Shown here: positions 56,599 to 64,000 of the stretch, in pieces | Layout of the letters: every line of letters starts with the position of its first letter | How positions within the stretch are numbered: position 1 is the stretch's first letter | Source: Streptomyces sp. NBC_00457 | GTDB lineage: Bacteria > Actinomycetota > Actinomycetes > Streptomycetales > Streptomycetaceae | DNA: 64,000 nt | NCBI RefSeq assembly: GCF_036014015.1 | Contig: NZ_CP107905.1 | Coordinates: 4,030,001-4,094,000, forward strand | Direction: 5' to 3' | The notes under the pieces: generated by a model | Database searches by the model: none | Seen by the model: the letters and a program-made list of their open reading frames with translations, nothing else | What the model was told of the DNA's origin: nothing | Translations under genes and position numbers: made by a program

Positions 56599-56966
56599 TC
56601 CGCCCCACCGCTCCTTCCCGCCCACGACCGCACGAGTCCGTCCCCCAGCCTTCGGCCGGGGGGACCCCCATCTCGCTTCGCTCGCGGCCTGTGCCGTGCC
56701 CCGCCCGCTGAGGAAACCGCAATCCGCATATGCCTGAGCCTACGCCTAACCTTCACGCAGCGAATACGGCTTTTCACAAAGAGGTACGCAACCAGCCAAG
56801 ACGCAGGGGGCGCACGACGACGAGTGCGCCGTGCGGACGTGTTCGCGCATCCGGTCAGCGACTTGCCGCACCTGCCGGGGCGACCTGCGAGAACGACCGG
56901 ATTCCAACGCCGGGTGGACCGGCGCCCGTTGGGCGGGGGCCGGTCCAACTGCCGTGACGGCGTGCG
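56599..56966. other. 368-bp intergenic region
   Basis: It contains a hairpin (CCCCCAGCC-TTC-GGCCGGGGG, 56642-56662) of a type common between Streptomyces genes. An AT-richer block at 56720-56800 may hold the promoter of the SPOR-like gene. A 75-codon open frame on the plus strand (56730-56957) has non-Streptomyces third-position use and is not called. Confidence 0.5.
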
Positions 56967-57719
56967 CTACTTCACAGGAAGGTGGTAGGCGACCCGGTAG
57001 CGGTCGGCCGGGACGACCACGTCGGCCGTCTCCACGGGGCGGCCCGAGGCGTAGTACGTACGTGAGACGACCAGGACGACATGGCCGGGGACGCCGCCGA
57101 GAGCGAGCAGTTCCTCGGCGAGGCCCGGACGCGCGCCGACCTCCTCCGTCACGTTGTCCACGATCACGTCGATGGCGGCCATGCGCTCGACGACGCCCAT
57201 GCCGCCGAGCGGGCCCTCCTCGGGCAGCATCACGGGGGTGCGGCCGGTGACGGCCAGCGGCTCCCAGGAGGTGGAGAGCATCATCGCCTCGCCGGCCTCC
57301 CGGAAGACGTACTTGGTGCACATCACGCGGTCCCCGGGCTGGATGGCGAGCCGCTCGGCGACGGCACGGCTCGCCTCGGCCTGCCGGCTGCTGGACTCCC
57401 AGGTGCCGCGCGCGTCGCCGTCGGCCTGCTCCTGCCGGAACGGGGTGGCACCTGAGGCGGGACGGAATCCGGAGCGGGCGATACGGCGGGGCACGGGCCG
57501 CTCGCGCACATACGTCCCGGAGCCGGAGCGGCCCTCGACCAGGCCCTCGGCCATCAGCACCTTGCGCGCCTCCAGGGCGACGGTGTCCGAGACGCCGTAC
57601 TCCTCGCGGATCCTGGCCTGTGACGGGAGGCGGGTGTGCGGGGGCAGTGAGCCGTCGACGATCTTCTTGCGGAGATCACCCGCGACGCGCAGGTACGCCG
57701 GCTGCTCACCGAATGTCAC
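56967..57719 (-). CDS. GntR/HutC-family transcriptional regulator
   Basis: The product of 250 residues has an N-terminal winged helix (VAGDLRKKIVDGSLPPHTRLPSQARIREEYGVSDTVALEARKVLMAEGLVEGRSGSGTYV) and a C-terminal UTRA ligand domain (VMCTKYVFREAGEAMMLSTSWEPL ... EVGARPGLAEELLAL ... YRVAYHLPV). Members sense small metabolites such as sugars, amino acids or antibiotics. GTG 57719 has GGGAG upstream. The upstream gap shows TTGTACAGACAGCAA, which could hold half-sites for autoregulation. No neighbouring catabolic operon suggests a ligand. Confidence 0.9.
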   Translation of the reverse strand: MTFGEQPAYLRVAGDLRKKIVDGSLPPHTRLPSQARIREEYGVSDTVALEARKVLMAEGLVEGRSGSGTYVRERPVPRRIARSGFRPASGATPFRQEQADGDARGTWESSSRQAEASRAVAERLAIQPGDRVMCTKYVFREAGEAMMLSTSWEPLAVTGRTPVMLPEEGPLGGMGVVERMAAIDVIVDNVTEEVGARPGLAEELLALGGVPGHVVLVVSRTYYASGRPVETADVVVPADRYRVAYHLPVK

Positions 57720-57866
57720 TGGCCGCTCCCATCAGGTTGTACAGACAGCAACAGCGTGGCAACCGTGGGTTGTCCGGTGCAAGCGAAGGCCAGGGAATCA
57801 CTCGATGTGATGACGTGCTCGCCGGGAGGGCTTTACGCAGGCACTTTCTCCCCGCTATGGCCGCGA

Positions 57867-59051
57867 TCACACCTCGATGCCGGTGTCTCCTCCCCCGCTG
57901 TCCGAGCCGCCGTCGTCGTAGTCGTACGAGGGCACGGTGGTGGCCAGACCCAGAGCCTCGCGCGCGGTGACCGACTTCTCCGGGGCGGTGAGTGCCCAGC
58001 CCTTGTCGTAGTGGTCGTAGTAGGCGTCCACGTCGGCGGCCTCGGCGGCAGCGGCCCACTCCTTCCGGGCGGCCTCCAGGTCCTTGACGAGCTCGCCGAC
58101 CGGCGTCTTGGCGTCGGCGGGCCACGGGTGGTCGCGGAGCATCCCGGCCTGCTTGGTCAGCGCGTCGGCGACGCGGTCCGCCCACTCCTTGTAGCCCGGC
58201 AGGTCGTCCTCGACGTACTCCTCTGCGGGAGCGGCGTCCATGGCGGTGTTGAGGACGTCCGCCGCCTTCAGATACGTGATCTGGTCGTCGTCGAGTGTCG
58301 TCGCGTCGTTGCGCAGCGAGCCCGTCAGGCCGGTCGTGCCGTCGGTGTGGCCGAAGACGCAGGTGATCTCGTGGTCGCCGAGCCGCCAGCTCTGCCGGGT
58401 CGGGGTGAGGTAGTAGATGTCGACGGTGTCGGGCAGGGCCCAGGCGTCCATCGCGTAACTGTCCTGGAGGGCATAGCACTTGTCGTCCGCGACCTGGGAG
58501 ACCTTGTCGTCGCCCGGGAAGGAGCCGCCGGGCATCTCCACGGCCGCGAACACCTCGCCGTCGTGCCGTCCTGCGCAGGGCACGGAGTCGACGTCGTAGG
58601 TGAAGCCCTCGAGACCGCCGGGCGAGTTGAAGCAGTCCCCCTTCACCAGCGAGAGGCTCGAGTCGTCGCGCGCGCCCTCCTTGAAGCCCTCCCAGAACCC
58701 GGACGCGGCCCCGGTCGCCAACGACAGCGCCCACAGCGCCAGTCCGACCGAGGACAGCACCGATCCGGCGACCGCCATGCCCTTCCCGCGCTCGCCCCGC
58801 CGTTTGATCTGGCTCAGCGCGACCAGCCCGAGGACCAGACCCACGCCCGGCATGAAGCAGAGCAGCCCGGTGACCAGCGAGCCGATGGCGACACCGTTGA
58901 CCGGCGCCGGCTGGTTGAACGGGTGGTAGCCCTGCCCCCAGGGCTGGTACGGCATCCCGTAGTACGGGCCCTGCTGGTACTGCGGCGCCTGCGGGTACTG
59001 CCCGTAGGGCTCCTGCGGCTGGTGGGGCCCGGGGGGCGGAGGTATGGACAC
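57867..59051 (-). CDS. DUF4190 plus septum-formation-domain membrane protein
   Basis: The product of 394 residues has a Pro/Gln/Tyr-rich cytoplasmic N-terminus (PPPGPHQPQEPYGQYPQAPQ). Then come two helices in the DUF4190 module (VAIGSLVTGLLCFMPGVGLVLGLVALSQI, then KGMAVAGSVLSSVGLALWALSLATG), followed by an outer region with the Septum_form pattern: GDCFNSPGG, VPCAGRHDGEVFAAVEMPGGSFPGD, KCYALQDSYA and ITCVFGHTDG. The four Cys probably form disulfides. Similar proteins are numerous in Streptomyces and have been linked to septation only by name. GTG/ATG alternatives near 59051 exist. Confidence 0.82.
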   Translation of the reverse strand: MSIPPPPGPHQPQEPYGQYPQAPQYQQGPYYGMPYQPWGQGYHPFNQPAPVNGVAIGSLVTGLLCFMPGVGLVLGLVALSQIKRRGERGKGMAVAGSVLSSVGLALWALSLATGAASGFWEGFKEGARDDSSLSLVKGDCFNSPGGLEGFTYDVDSVPCAGRHDGEVFAAVEMPGGSFPGDDKVSQVADDKCYALQDSYAMDAWALPDTVDIYYLTPTRQSWRLGDHEITCVFGHTDGTTGLTGSLRNDATTLDDDQITYLKAADVLNTAMDAAPAEEYVEDDLPGYKEWADRVADALTKQAGMLRDHPWPADAKTPVGELVKDLEAARKEWAAAAEAADVDAYYDHYDKGWALTAPEKSVTAREALGLATTVPSYDYDDGGSDSGGGDTGIEV

Positions 59052-59175
59052 GGGTACCGTGCTCCTGGTTCAGGCGGCGGCGCGATGCGGGACTGATGCT
59101 GCGCGCATCGTAAGCACGCCGTCCGCACACCGCACCGCCGCCTGCTGCTTCAGGAGCGGTTGATCAGAACGTCGA

Positions 59176-60738
59176 TCAGAACTGCAGGGCCCAGGCGTCG
59201 ATCCGCCCGGTGTCCCTCGCCGCGTTGTCGCTGACCCGCAGCTTCCACGAGCCGTTCGCGACCTCGGAGGAGGCGTTCACGGAGTACGTGGTGTCGATGT
59301 TGTCCGCACTGCCGCCGGTGCCGTACGCCTTGAGGGTGTACGCCGTGCCGTCGGGGGCGATCAGCTGGACCTGGAGGTCGCCGATGTACGTGTGGACGAT
59401 GTGGACCTCGACCGCGAGGGCCGAAGGCGCGTTGCCGGTGACGCCTGAGACGGTCAGCGGGGATTCGACGGTGGAGTTGTCGCTGATCGCGTAGTCGCCG
59501 GTGTTGTCGAAGCGCGGGCCCGGAGGAGTCGTCGTACCGCCGCCGACATTGAGGAGGCGGTTGGGCGAACCCGTGCCGGGACTGGTGACGACTCCGGTCG
59601 AGGAGGCGCTCACCAGGGCCGCGGACACCTGGGCGGGCGTGGCCGTGGGGTTGTCGGCCAGATGGAGCGCCGCCGCTCCGGCTACGTGCGGGGCCGCCAT
59701 CGACGTACCGGAGATGGTGTTGGTGGCCGAGTCGCCGGTGTTCCAGGCGGAGGTGATGGACGAGCCCGGGGCGAACAGGTCCAGGACCGCGCCGAAGTTG
59801 GAGTAGCTCGCCTTGGCGTCGGACGAGGTCGTGGCGCCGACGGTGATGGCCTCCGTCACGCGCGCGGGGGACCTGGTGGAGGCGTTGACGGACTCGTTGC
59901 CGGCCGCGACGGCGAAGGTGATTCCGGAGGCGACGGCATTGCGTACGGCCGTGTCGAGGGCGGTGTCGGCGCCGCCGCCGAGGGACATGTTGGCGACGGC
60001 CGGCTTGACCGCGTTCTGGGCGACCCAGTCGATACCGGCGACGACCTGGGCGGTCGTACCGGAGCCTGAGTTGTTCAGTACGCGGACGCCGACGACCTTG
60101 GCCTTCTTGGCGACGCCGTACGCGTTGCCCGCGACCGTGCCCGCGACGTGCGTGCCGTGGCCGTGGCCGTCCTGGGCGGTGTTGTCGTTGTCGATGGCGT
60201 CGTAGCCGTAGGAGGCACGGCCGCCGAAGTCGCTGTGGGTGATGCGGACGCCGGTGTCGATGACGTACGCCGTCACTCCGGTCCCGGCCGAATCCGGGTA
60301 GGTGTAGCTGCTGTTCAGCGGAAGCGTCTTCTGGTCGATGCGGTCCAGGCCCCAGGAGGGCGGGTTGGGCTGGGTCGCCTCGATGCTGAAGGTGCGGTTC
60401 TGGACGACGGAGGCGACGGCCGAGTCGGCGGCGAGACGCTTCGCCTCGGTCTCGGAGGCCTCGATCGCATAGCCGTTCAGGGCCTTGGTGTACGTGCGCT
60501 CGATGTCGGCGCCGTACTCCTGGGCGAGCGCCTTGCCCTGGGCGGAGCCCGCTTTGGTGTCCGCCTTCAGCGTCACGATGTAGCTGTCGGCGACGGCGTT
60601 CGCGGCGCCTTCGTACTGGATGCGGCCTTCGGGGGCGGCCGCGGCGGGGAGGGCGGAGACGAGGCCGGCGGCGAGTGCCGCGGTCGCTGCCACGCTGATC
60701 GCGGCAAATCTTCGCCGGGTCTGACGCATCACTGCCAT
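59176..60738 (-). CDS. Secreted subtilisin-like (S8) serine protease with P-domain
   Basis: The product of 520 residues has a signal peptide (RQTRRRFAAISVAATAALAAG to AAAA), an I9 propeptide (about 40-115), and the S8 catalytic domain: Asp in AYVIDTGV, His in GHGTHVAGTVAG and Ser in GTSMAAPHVAG. The C-terminal 110 residues are a proprotein-convertase P domain (TVESPLTVSG ... VHIVHTYIGDLQVQLIAPDG ... IDAWALQF). It is an exported alkaline-type protease that would yield peptides for the importers in this region. Start ATG 60738 is fixed by GAGGAGG nine bases upstream. Confidence 0.94.
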   Translation of the reverse strand: MAVMRQTRRRFAAISVAATAALAAGLVSALPAAAAPEGRIQYEGAANAVADSYIVTLKADTKAGSAQGKALAQEYGADIERTYTKALNGYAIEASETEAKRLAADSAVASVVQNRTFSIEATQPNPPSWGLDRIDQKTLPLNSSYTYPDSAGTGVTAYVIDTGVRITHSDFGGRASYGYDAIDNDNTAQDGHGHGTHVAGTVAGNAYGVAKKAKVVGVRVLNNSGSGTTAQVVAGIDWVAQNAVKPAVANMSLGGGADTALDTAVRNAVASGITFAVAAGNESVNASTRSPARVTEAITVGATTSSDAKASYSNFGAVLDLFAPGSSITSAWNTGDSATNTISGTSMAAPHVAGAAALHLADNPTATPAQVSAALVSASSTGVVTSPGTGSPNRLLNVGGGTTTPPGPRFDNTGDYAISDNSTVESPLTVSGVTGNAPSALAVEVHIVHTYIGDLQVQLIAPDGTAYTLKAYGTGGSADNIDTTYSVNASSEVANGSWKLRVSDNAARDTGRIDAWALQF

Positions 60739-60913
60739 CTGAGGGGTCCTCCTCAATCGGTGGTGCGTTGGTGGGGGGTGGTGCGGGGGGTGCACGAAGC
60801 CAAGGCGCTGGCGACTATGGGCATGATCATGTCAATTCCCATGCCGCGCCTGTGCGTCAGCCGAAAGATTGAGGCTTCCACAGGAATTGCACAAGCCCCT
60901 GTGCACAGACGTA

Positions 60914-60941
60914 AGCCACGCTTCGTACACGAAGCGTGGCT
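60914..60941 (-). terminator. Stem-loop after the SDR gene
   Basis: AGCCACGCTTCGT-AC-ACGAAGCGTGGCT is a perfect 13-bp inverted repeat 26 bases downstream of the SDR stop codon. It has no T-run. It separates SDR and protease transcription units. Confidence 0.75.
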
Positions 60942-60966
60942 CTCCCTGCCGGCCCGGCGGTCCGCG

Positions 60967-61797
60967 TCAGTCGTCGAACGCCGTGGCCCGGGTCCGCTTC
61001 TCCCAGGCGGCGACGTCCTGCCGGACCTGGTCGAGGTGGTCCAGGACCGCGCTGACGCCGTCGTCGCCGAGGGGCAGCCGCAGCGGGGTGGGCTCGGCTT
61101 CCAGGGCGGCGCGGATGAGGGCCGCCGCCTTCGCCGGGTCGCCGGCCTGGGTGCCGTCACCGCCGGCGATGAAACCGCGGGTCTGCCCCACCTTGGAGTA
61201 CAGGCCGGTGTCCGAGCTGACGCCGGCCCGGCTCGGGTCGAACAGCGCGGTGCGGAAGGAGCCCGGCTCGACGATCAGCACCTTGATGCCGTACTCCGCG
61301 ACCTCGTCCGCGAGCCCCTCCGACAGCCCCTCCAGCGCGAACTTCGTTCCGCTGTACGCCGAGAAGCCCGCGAAGGACATCTGCCCGCCCATGCTGCTCA
61401 TCTGCACGATCGCCCCGGAGCGCCGCTCGCGCATGCCCGGCAGCACCGCGCGCGTGAGGGCGACGGGCCCGAAGACATGCACCTCGAACAGGTCACGCAG
61501 CTCGTCCTCGGTGGTCTCCTCGAAGGCACCGACATGCGTCCGCCCCGCGTTGTTGACCAGGACGTCGATCCGACCGTGCCGCGCCAGCACGTCCTGTACG
61601 GCGGCTTCCGCGGCCCCCGTGTCGGCGACGTCGAGCCGGAGCGCCTCCACCTGGTCGGGGTGCGCGGCGACGAGGTCGGCCAGGCCCTCGGGCCGCCGGG
61701 CCGCACCCACCACCACGTCCCCCGCGGCCACCGCCGCCTCGGCGATCGCCCGCCCGAACCCACTGGTCGCGCCGGTCACCAGCCACACCTTGTTCAT
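60967..61797 (-). CDS. Short-chain dehydrogenase/reductase
   Basis: The product of 276 residues is a classical SDR: NAD(P)-binding VTGATSGFGRAIAE (about 8-20), NNAGRTHVG, Ser near MSSMGGQMSFAGF and the catalytic YSGTK. The Arg after the first Gly motif region (AARRPEG) favours NADPH. It reduces or oxidises a carbonyl/alcohol of unknown identity. It is divergent from a LysR regulator, a standard arrangement in which the regulator controls the enzyme gene. Confidence 0.9.
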   Translation of the reverse strand: MNKVWLVTGATSGFGRAIAEAAVAAGDVVVGAARRPEGLADLVAAHPDQVEALRLDVADTGAAEAAVQDVLARHGRIDVLVNNAGRTHVGAFEETTEDELRDLFEVHVFGPVALTRAVLPGMRERRSGAIVQMSSMGGQMSFAGFSAYSGTKFALEGLSEGLADEVAEYGIKVLIVEPGSFRTALFDPSRAGVSSDTGLYSKVGQTRGFIAGGDGTQAGDPAKAAALIRAALEAEPTPLRLPLGDDGVSAVLDHLDQVRQDVAAWEKRTRATAFDD

Positions 61798-61878
61798 GAC
61801 CCCTCCGGGTTCTGCTCGGTCCGTCGTTCTGCTTCCAGCTTGTGCGCCCTCCCGGTGGCGCGTCCAAGACCCTTCGTG

Positions 61879-61893
61879 ATAGCCGATGGTTAT
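61879..61893. promoter_or_regulatory. Candidate LysR-type operator (ATAGCC-GAT-GGTTAT)
   Basis: A 15-base imperfect palindrome fits the T-N11-A pattern of LysR regulators and overlaps the regulator's own start codon. It is next to the divergent promoter region of the SDR gene (61798-61885). Confidence 0.4.
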
Positions 61894-62797
61894 GGCGACT
61901 TCGGACGTACACGGCCGCGACTTGCGCTATTTCGTCACGGTGGCCGAGGAACTGCACTTCACCCGCGCCGCCGAGCGGCTCTACGTCTCCCAGCCCGCGC
62001 TCAGCAAGCAGATCCGGGCGCTGGAACGGCAGTTGGGGGTGGAGCTGCTGCGCCGGGACCGGCAGGGCGTGGCGCTGACCGCGGCGGGCGAGGCGCTGCT
62101 CGCGCCGGCCCGGCGGGTGCTCGCGGCGTGGGAGGAGGCCGCGGCGGCGGTGGAGCGGGCCAGGGCGGTCCAGCGCGCCACGCTGACCGTGGGGATGAGC
62201 ACCAGTCCGGGCCGCGGCGGTCTGCTCCCGGCGATCCGCTCCCGCTTCACGGCCGCCCACCCGGAAACGGCCCTGCGGGTGCGGCAGGTCAGCTGGGAGG
62301 ACCCCACCGCAGGCCTCGCGGACGGCTCGGTGGACGTCGCCTTCGTCTGGCTGCCACTGCCCGACGCCGAGCGCTACGGGTGGACGGTGCTCGCGGAGGA
62401 ACCCCGCCTGGTCGCCCTCCCCGACACCCACCCGCTCGCCGCCCGCACCGACCTCACCTTCACCGACCTCCTCGACGAGCCCTTCCTCGCCCTCCCCCGC
62501 AGCGCCGGCGTCCTGCGCGACCACTTCCTCGCCCTCGACGCCCGCACCGGCCGCCCACCCCGCATCGGCGCGGAGATCGCCGGCACCGAGGAGACATACG
62601 AGGCCCTGGTCGCAGGCCTCGGCATCTGCCTGGTCGCCGAGGGAAACGCCCCTCTCATCACCCTGGGCGGCGTGATCACTCGGCCGGTGCGGGGACTGCC
62701 CCCCAGCCGCTACGCCCTGGCGTGGCGACGGGAGGACGGCGAGCTGCCGCTGGTACGGGGCTACGCACAGGCATGCCGGGCAATGGCAACCCCCTAA
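61886..62797 (+). CDS. LysR-family transcriptional regulator
   Basis: The product of 303 residues has an N-terminal LysR winged HTH (LRYFVTVAEELHFTRAAERLYVSQPALSKQIRALERQLGVELL) and a substrate-binding domain (LTVGMSTSPGRGGLLPAIRSRF ... LVAGLGICLVAEGNAPL). It probably regulates the divergent SDR gene. Start may be 61886 or 61892; neither has a ribosome site. The TAA stop overlaps dispersed repeat copy D, the same arrangement as at the NUDIX gene. Confidence 0.9.
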   Translation: MVMATSDVHGRDLRYFVTVAEELHFTRAAERLYVSQPALSKQIRALERQLGVELLRRDRQGVALTAAGEALLAPARRVLAAWEEAAAAVERARAVQRATLTVGMSTSPGRGGLLPAIRSRFTAAHPETALRVRQVSWEDPTAGLADGSVDVAFVWLPLPDAERYGWTVLAEEPRLVALPDTHPLAARTDLTFTDLLDEPFLALPRSAGVLRDHFLALDARTGRPPRIGAEIAGTEETYEALVAGLGICLVAEGNAPLITLGGVITRPVRGLPPSRYALAWRREDGELPLVRGYAQACRAMATP

Positions 62798-62826
62798 GGG
62801 GCGCGGGGAACTGCGCGACCAGCCAC
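62796..62826. repeat. Dispersed repeat, copy D, carrying the LysR stop codon
   Basis: AAGGGGCGCGGGGAACTGCG followed by CGACCAGCCAC is the inverse of copies A-C. It begins within the TAA stop of the LysR gene. Confidence 0.88.
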
Positions 62827-62863
62827 GACGGCGCCGCAGACGAAAGACGGCACAGCGCGGCGC

Positions 62864-63331
62864 TCAGTAACGCGGCATCTCAGGGACCGTCTTCTCCGCC
62901 AACTCGATCAGCGCCTCCACCTTCGCCAGATCCGCATCGACCTCCTCCGACGTCACCGTCGGAGCCTCCGTGGACCGGTACTCGACTTCGTTACGCCGGG
63001 CCCGCATCCGGTTGAAGGGCCGCAGCGTGGATCCGAGCGGCGGATCGAGCTGCGCGCGCAGAGCCTCGTAGATGACGAGGTGGCCGCCGCGGCTGGTGGC
63101 GCGCAGCCCCTGGTTCTGGAGTACCGCCGCCAGCGCTCGGCGGGCCGCGTCGTAGGCGAGGGTGTACGCGCCCTCCGGGTCCCGGGCCGCCAGCTGCCGT
63201 GCGGAGCCGACATGGACACGGGCGCGGACCAGTTCCGCTTCGGCGGCCTGCCGGGACGCGGGGACGCGTTCGAGCCGACCGCTGCCGAGGAGCGCGTCGA
63301 TCGTCGACCGCCCTTGAGTCCAGCTCTCCAC
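62864..63331 (-). CDS. HEPN-domain protein of a nucleotidyltransferase-HEPN pair
   Basis: The product of 155 residues is all-helical, with HEPN features: VGSARQLAARDPEGAYTLAYDAARRALAAVLQNQGLR and RPFNRMRARRNEVEYRS. In RNase-active HEPN toxins the motif is RxxxxH; here the corresponding stretch RRNEVEY has Tyr, not His, so nuclease activity is questionable. It starts at GTG, overlapping the nucleotidyltransferase stop by one base, so the two are coupled. The family forms toxin-antitoxin or adenylylation modules (MNT-HEPN). Toxin status is not established here. Confidence 0.75.
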   Translation of the reverse strand: MESWTQGRSTIDALLGSGRLERVPASRQAAEAELVRARVHVGSARQLAARDPEGAYTLAYDAARRALAAVLQNQGLRATSRGGHLVIYEALRAQLDPPLGSTLRPFNRMRARRNEVEYRSTEAPTVTSEEVDADLAKVEALIELAEKTVPEMPRY

Positions 63332-63918
63332 TACGCCTCCACGTCAAGGTTCAGCTCGACCAGCGGGCGTTCGCGGACGCTGGTGAGGAACGGATCGTCC
63401 GTGGGCGCGTGCCACGACTCGGCGGAGACCCGATGGACGTTGACCTCGCGGCGGAGCCTACGGGAGACGTCCTCGGCGAGATCGAAGAGGGCGTCGGGGT
63501 CGGGGTCGCCCACCACGAGCACGTCCACGTCGGCGGGCGGCGGCCCCGGCTCGCCGCTGTACCGGGCGGCCCAGGAGCCGTAGATGAAAGCCCGCCGGAC
63601 GCCTTCCAGTCCCGCCAGCGCCTCGGTGAGCACGGGCAGGGGACCGAACGAGACGGACATGAGGTCGCTCAGCGGGCGGTACAGCGGGGTGTCCGTACGG
63701 GCCCTGACGAGGCGGCTGCGCCCCACTTTCCGCTCGGCGAGGATCCCGCCGCCGGTCAGCCGGTCGACCTCGCGCAGGACGGCGGTGGGCGTCACGCCGA
63801 TGTCGGCGGCCAGCTCGGTGATGGTGTACTCGCGTTCCGGGTGCAGCAGCACGAGCGCGAGCAGTTCGCCCTGCGTCCGGGAGCGGAGGATGGGGAGCAG
63901 ACTCGGCGATACTTTCAT
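63331..63918 (-). CDS. Nucleotidyltransferase (MNT-type) with N-terminal winged HTH
   Basis: The product of 195 residues starts with a winged HTH (about 10-65, TQGELLALVLLHPEREYTIT ... VTPTAVLREVDRLTGGGILAERKVGRSRLVRA). Next is a minimal nucleotidyltransferase: GSWAARYSG (about 112-120) then ADVDVLVVG (DxD, metal ligands) and a third acid in VNVHRVS. In known pairs the MNT protein adenylylates the HEPN partner. The HTH fusion suggests that it also represses its own promoter. ATG 63918 lies 7 bases after a TATGCT -10, implying a leaderless mRNA; an earlier ATG at 63930 would overlap that box. Confidence 0.8.
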   Translation of the reverse strand: MKVSPSLLPILRSRTQGELLALVLLHPEREYTITELAADIGVTPTAVLREVDRLTGGGILAERKVGRSRLVRARTDTPLYRPLSDLMSVSFGPLPVLTEALAGLEGVRRAFIYGSWAARYSGEPGPPPADVDVLVVGDPDPDALFDLAEDVSRRLRREVNVHRVSAESWHAPTDDPFLTSVRERPLVELNLDVEA

Positions 63919-63950
63919 TGGACGCAGCATATCCTGCGCCCAGTGAAAGT
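63911..63950. promoter_or_regulatory. 40-bp imperfect palindrome over promoter and start of MNT-HEPN module
   Basis: Arms of 20 bases (plus strand ACTTTCATTGGACGCAGCAT and ATCCTGCGCCCAGTGAAAGT) match their reverse complements at 17 of 20 pairs. On the minus strand it covers the -10 TATGCT (63926-63931), the ATG (63916-63918) and part of the -35 TGTTAC (63949-63954; 17-base spacing). It is a strong candidate operator for the HTH-containing nucleotidyltransferase. A second inverted repeat GTAAC-AGTCC-GTTAC (63949-63963) lies over the -35. Confidence 0.75.
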
Positions 63951-64000
63951 AACAGTCCGTTACAGGGTGAGCTCGGTCAGCCGCGCGAGGTCGTTTCCCT

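Noticed and set aside
56730..56957. 75-codon open frame on the plus strand (MPEPTPNLHAANTAF...)
   Set aside because: The first 25 codons have A or T in many third positions, unlike genes of this genome, there is no good ribosome site, and no domain is visible. It could still be a foreign or leaderless small gene, so it is only noted.

Overview
This looks like a chromosomal segment of a Streptomyces or close relative. Base composition is very high in G+C, third codon positions are almost all G or C, and GTG and TTG starts are common. Many stop and start codons overlap. The gene content is typically actinobacterial: mycothiol synthesis, a FolP2-like protein, an Sdh1-type succinate dehydrogenase, LpqW-like and oligopeptide-binding lipoproteins, and a SpoIIE-type multisensor phosphatase. 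From memory, the order typA / family-5 lipoprotein ... mshB ... 7Fe ferredoxin / aminotransferase ... dapE / LOG / folP2 resembles the Mycobacterium tuberculosis Rv1165-Rv1209 stretch, so most of the window reads as conserved core chromosome. I saw no tRNA, rRNA or CRISPR array.

Layout. 1-9 kb: cell-wall and housekeeping genes (DivIVA-like fragment, folP2-like, LOG, dapE, lysozyme-like exported protein, small secreted protein, dapC-type aminotransferase, 7Fe ferredoxin, GNAT, SirB1-like protein). 9-12.5 kb: four-gene operon of drug-type ABC exporter plus two-component system. 12.6-19.1 kb: very long Gly/Pro-rich membrane protein, a small membrane protein, mshB, another small membrane protein, and an S9 peptidase. 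19.2-37.2 kb: three complete five-gene oligopeptide ABC importers (binding protein, two permeases, two ATPases), the outer two on the minus strand and closely related, the middle one on the plus strand and divergent. 37.8-46.3 kb: typA, an orphan LpqW-like binding lipoprotein, and an sdhCAB-type operon. 46.3-50.8 kb: methyltransferase, glycoside-hydrolase-like secreted protein, and a large coiled-coil/Gly-rich membrane protein whose 3' end runs into a transposon end.

50.8-52.3 kb is the clearest accessory piece: a solo IS200/IS605-type tnpB with intact RuvC and zinc-finger residues, a terminal hairpin on its 3' side (probable omega-RNA), a second hairpin on the other side, and then about 190 bp of pentanucleotide repeat. 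52.4-57.7 kb holds a PAS/GAF/SpoIIE/HATPase phosphatase, a second HATPase protein, a NUDIX hydrolase, a small SPOR-like protein and a GntR/UTRA regulator. 57.8-64 kb holds a septum-formation-domain protein, a subtilisin-like protease, a divergent SDR/LysR pair, and a two-gene nucleotidyltransferase-HEPN module with a 40-bp palindrome over its promoter and start codon.

Threads across the window: (i) peptide import and envelope biology dominate, with three Opp/Dpp systems, an LpqW-like lipoprotein, exported peptidases and DAP biosynthesis; (ii) a roughly 30-45 bp dispersed repeat (core CGCGCAGTTCCCCGCG) occurs at four places plus one variant, twice supplying the stop codon of a gene and once lying inside a signal-peptide coding region; (iii) several genes show a -10-like hexamer exactly 7 nt before ATG, suggesting leaderless transcripts.
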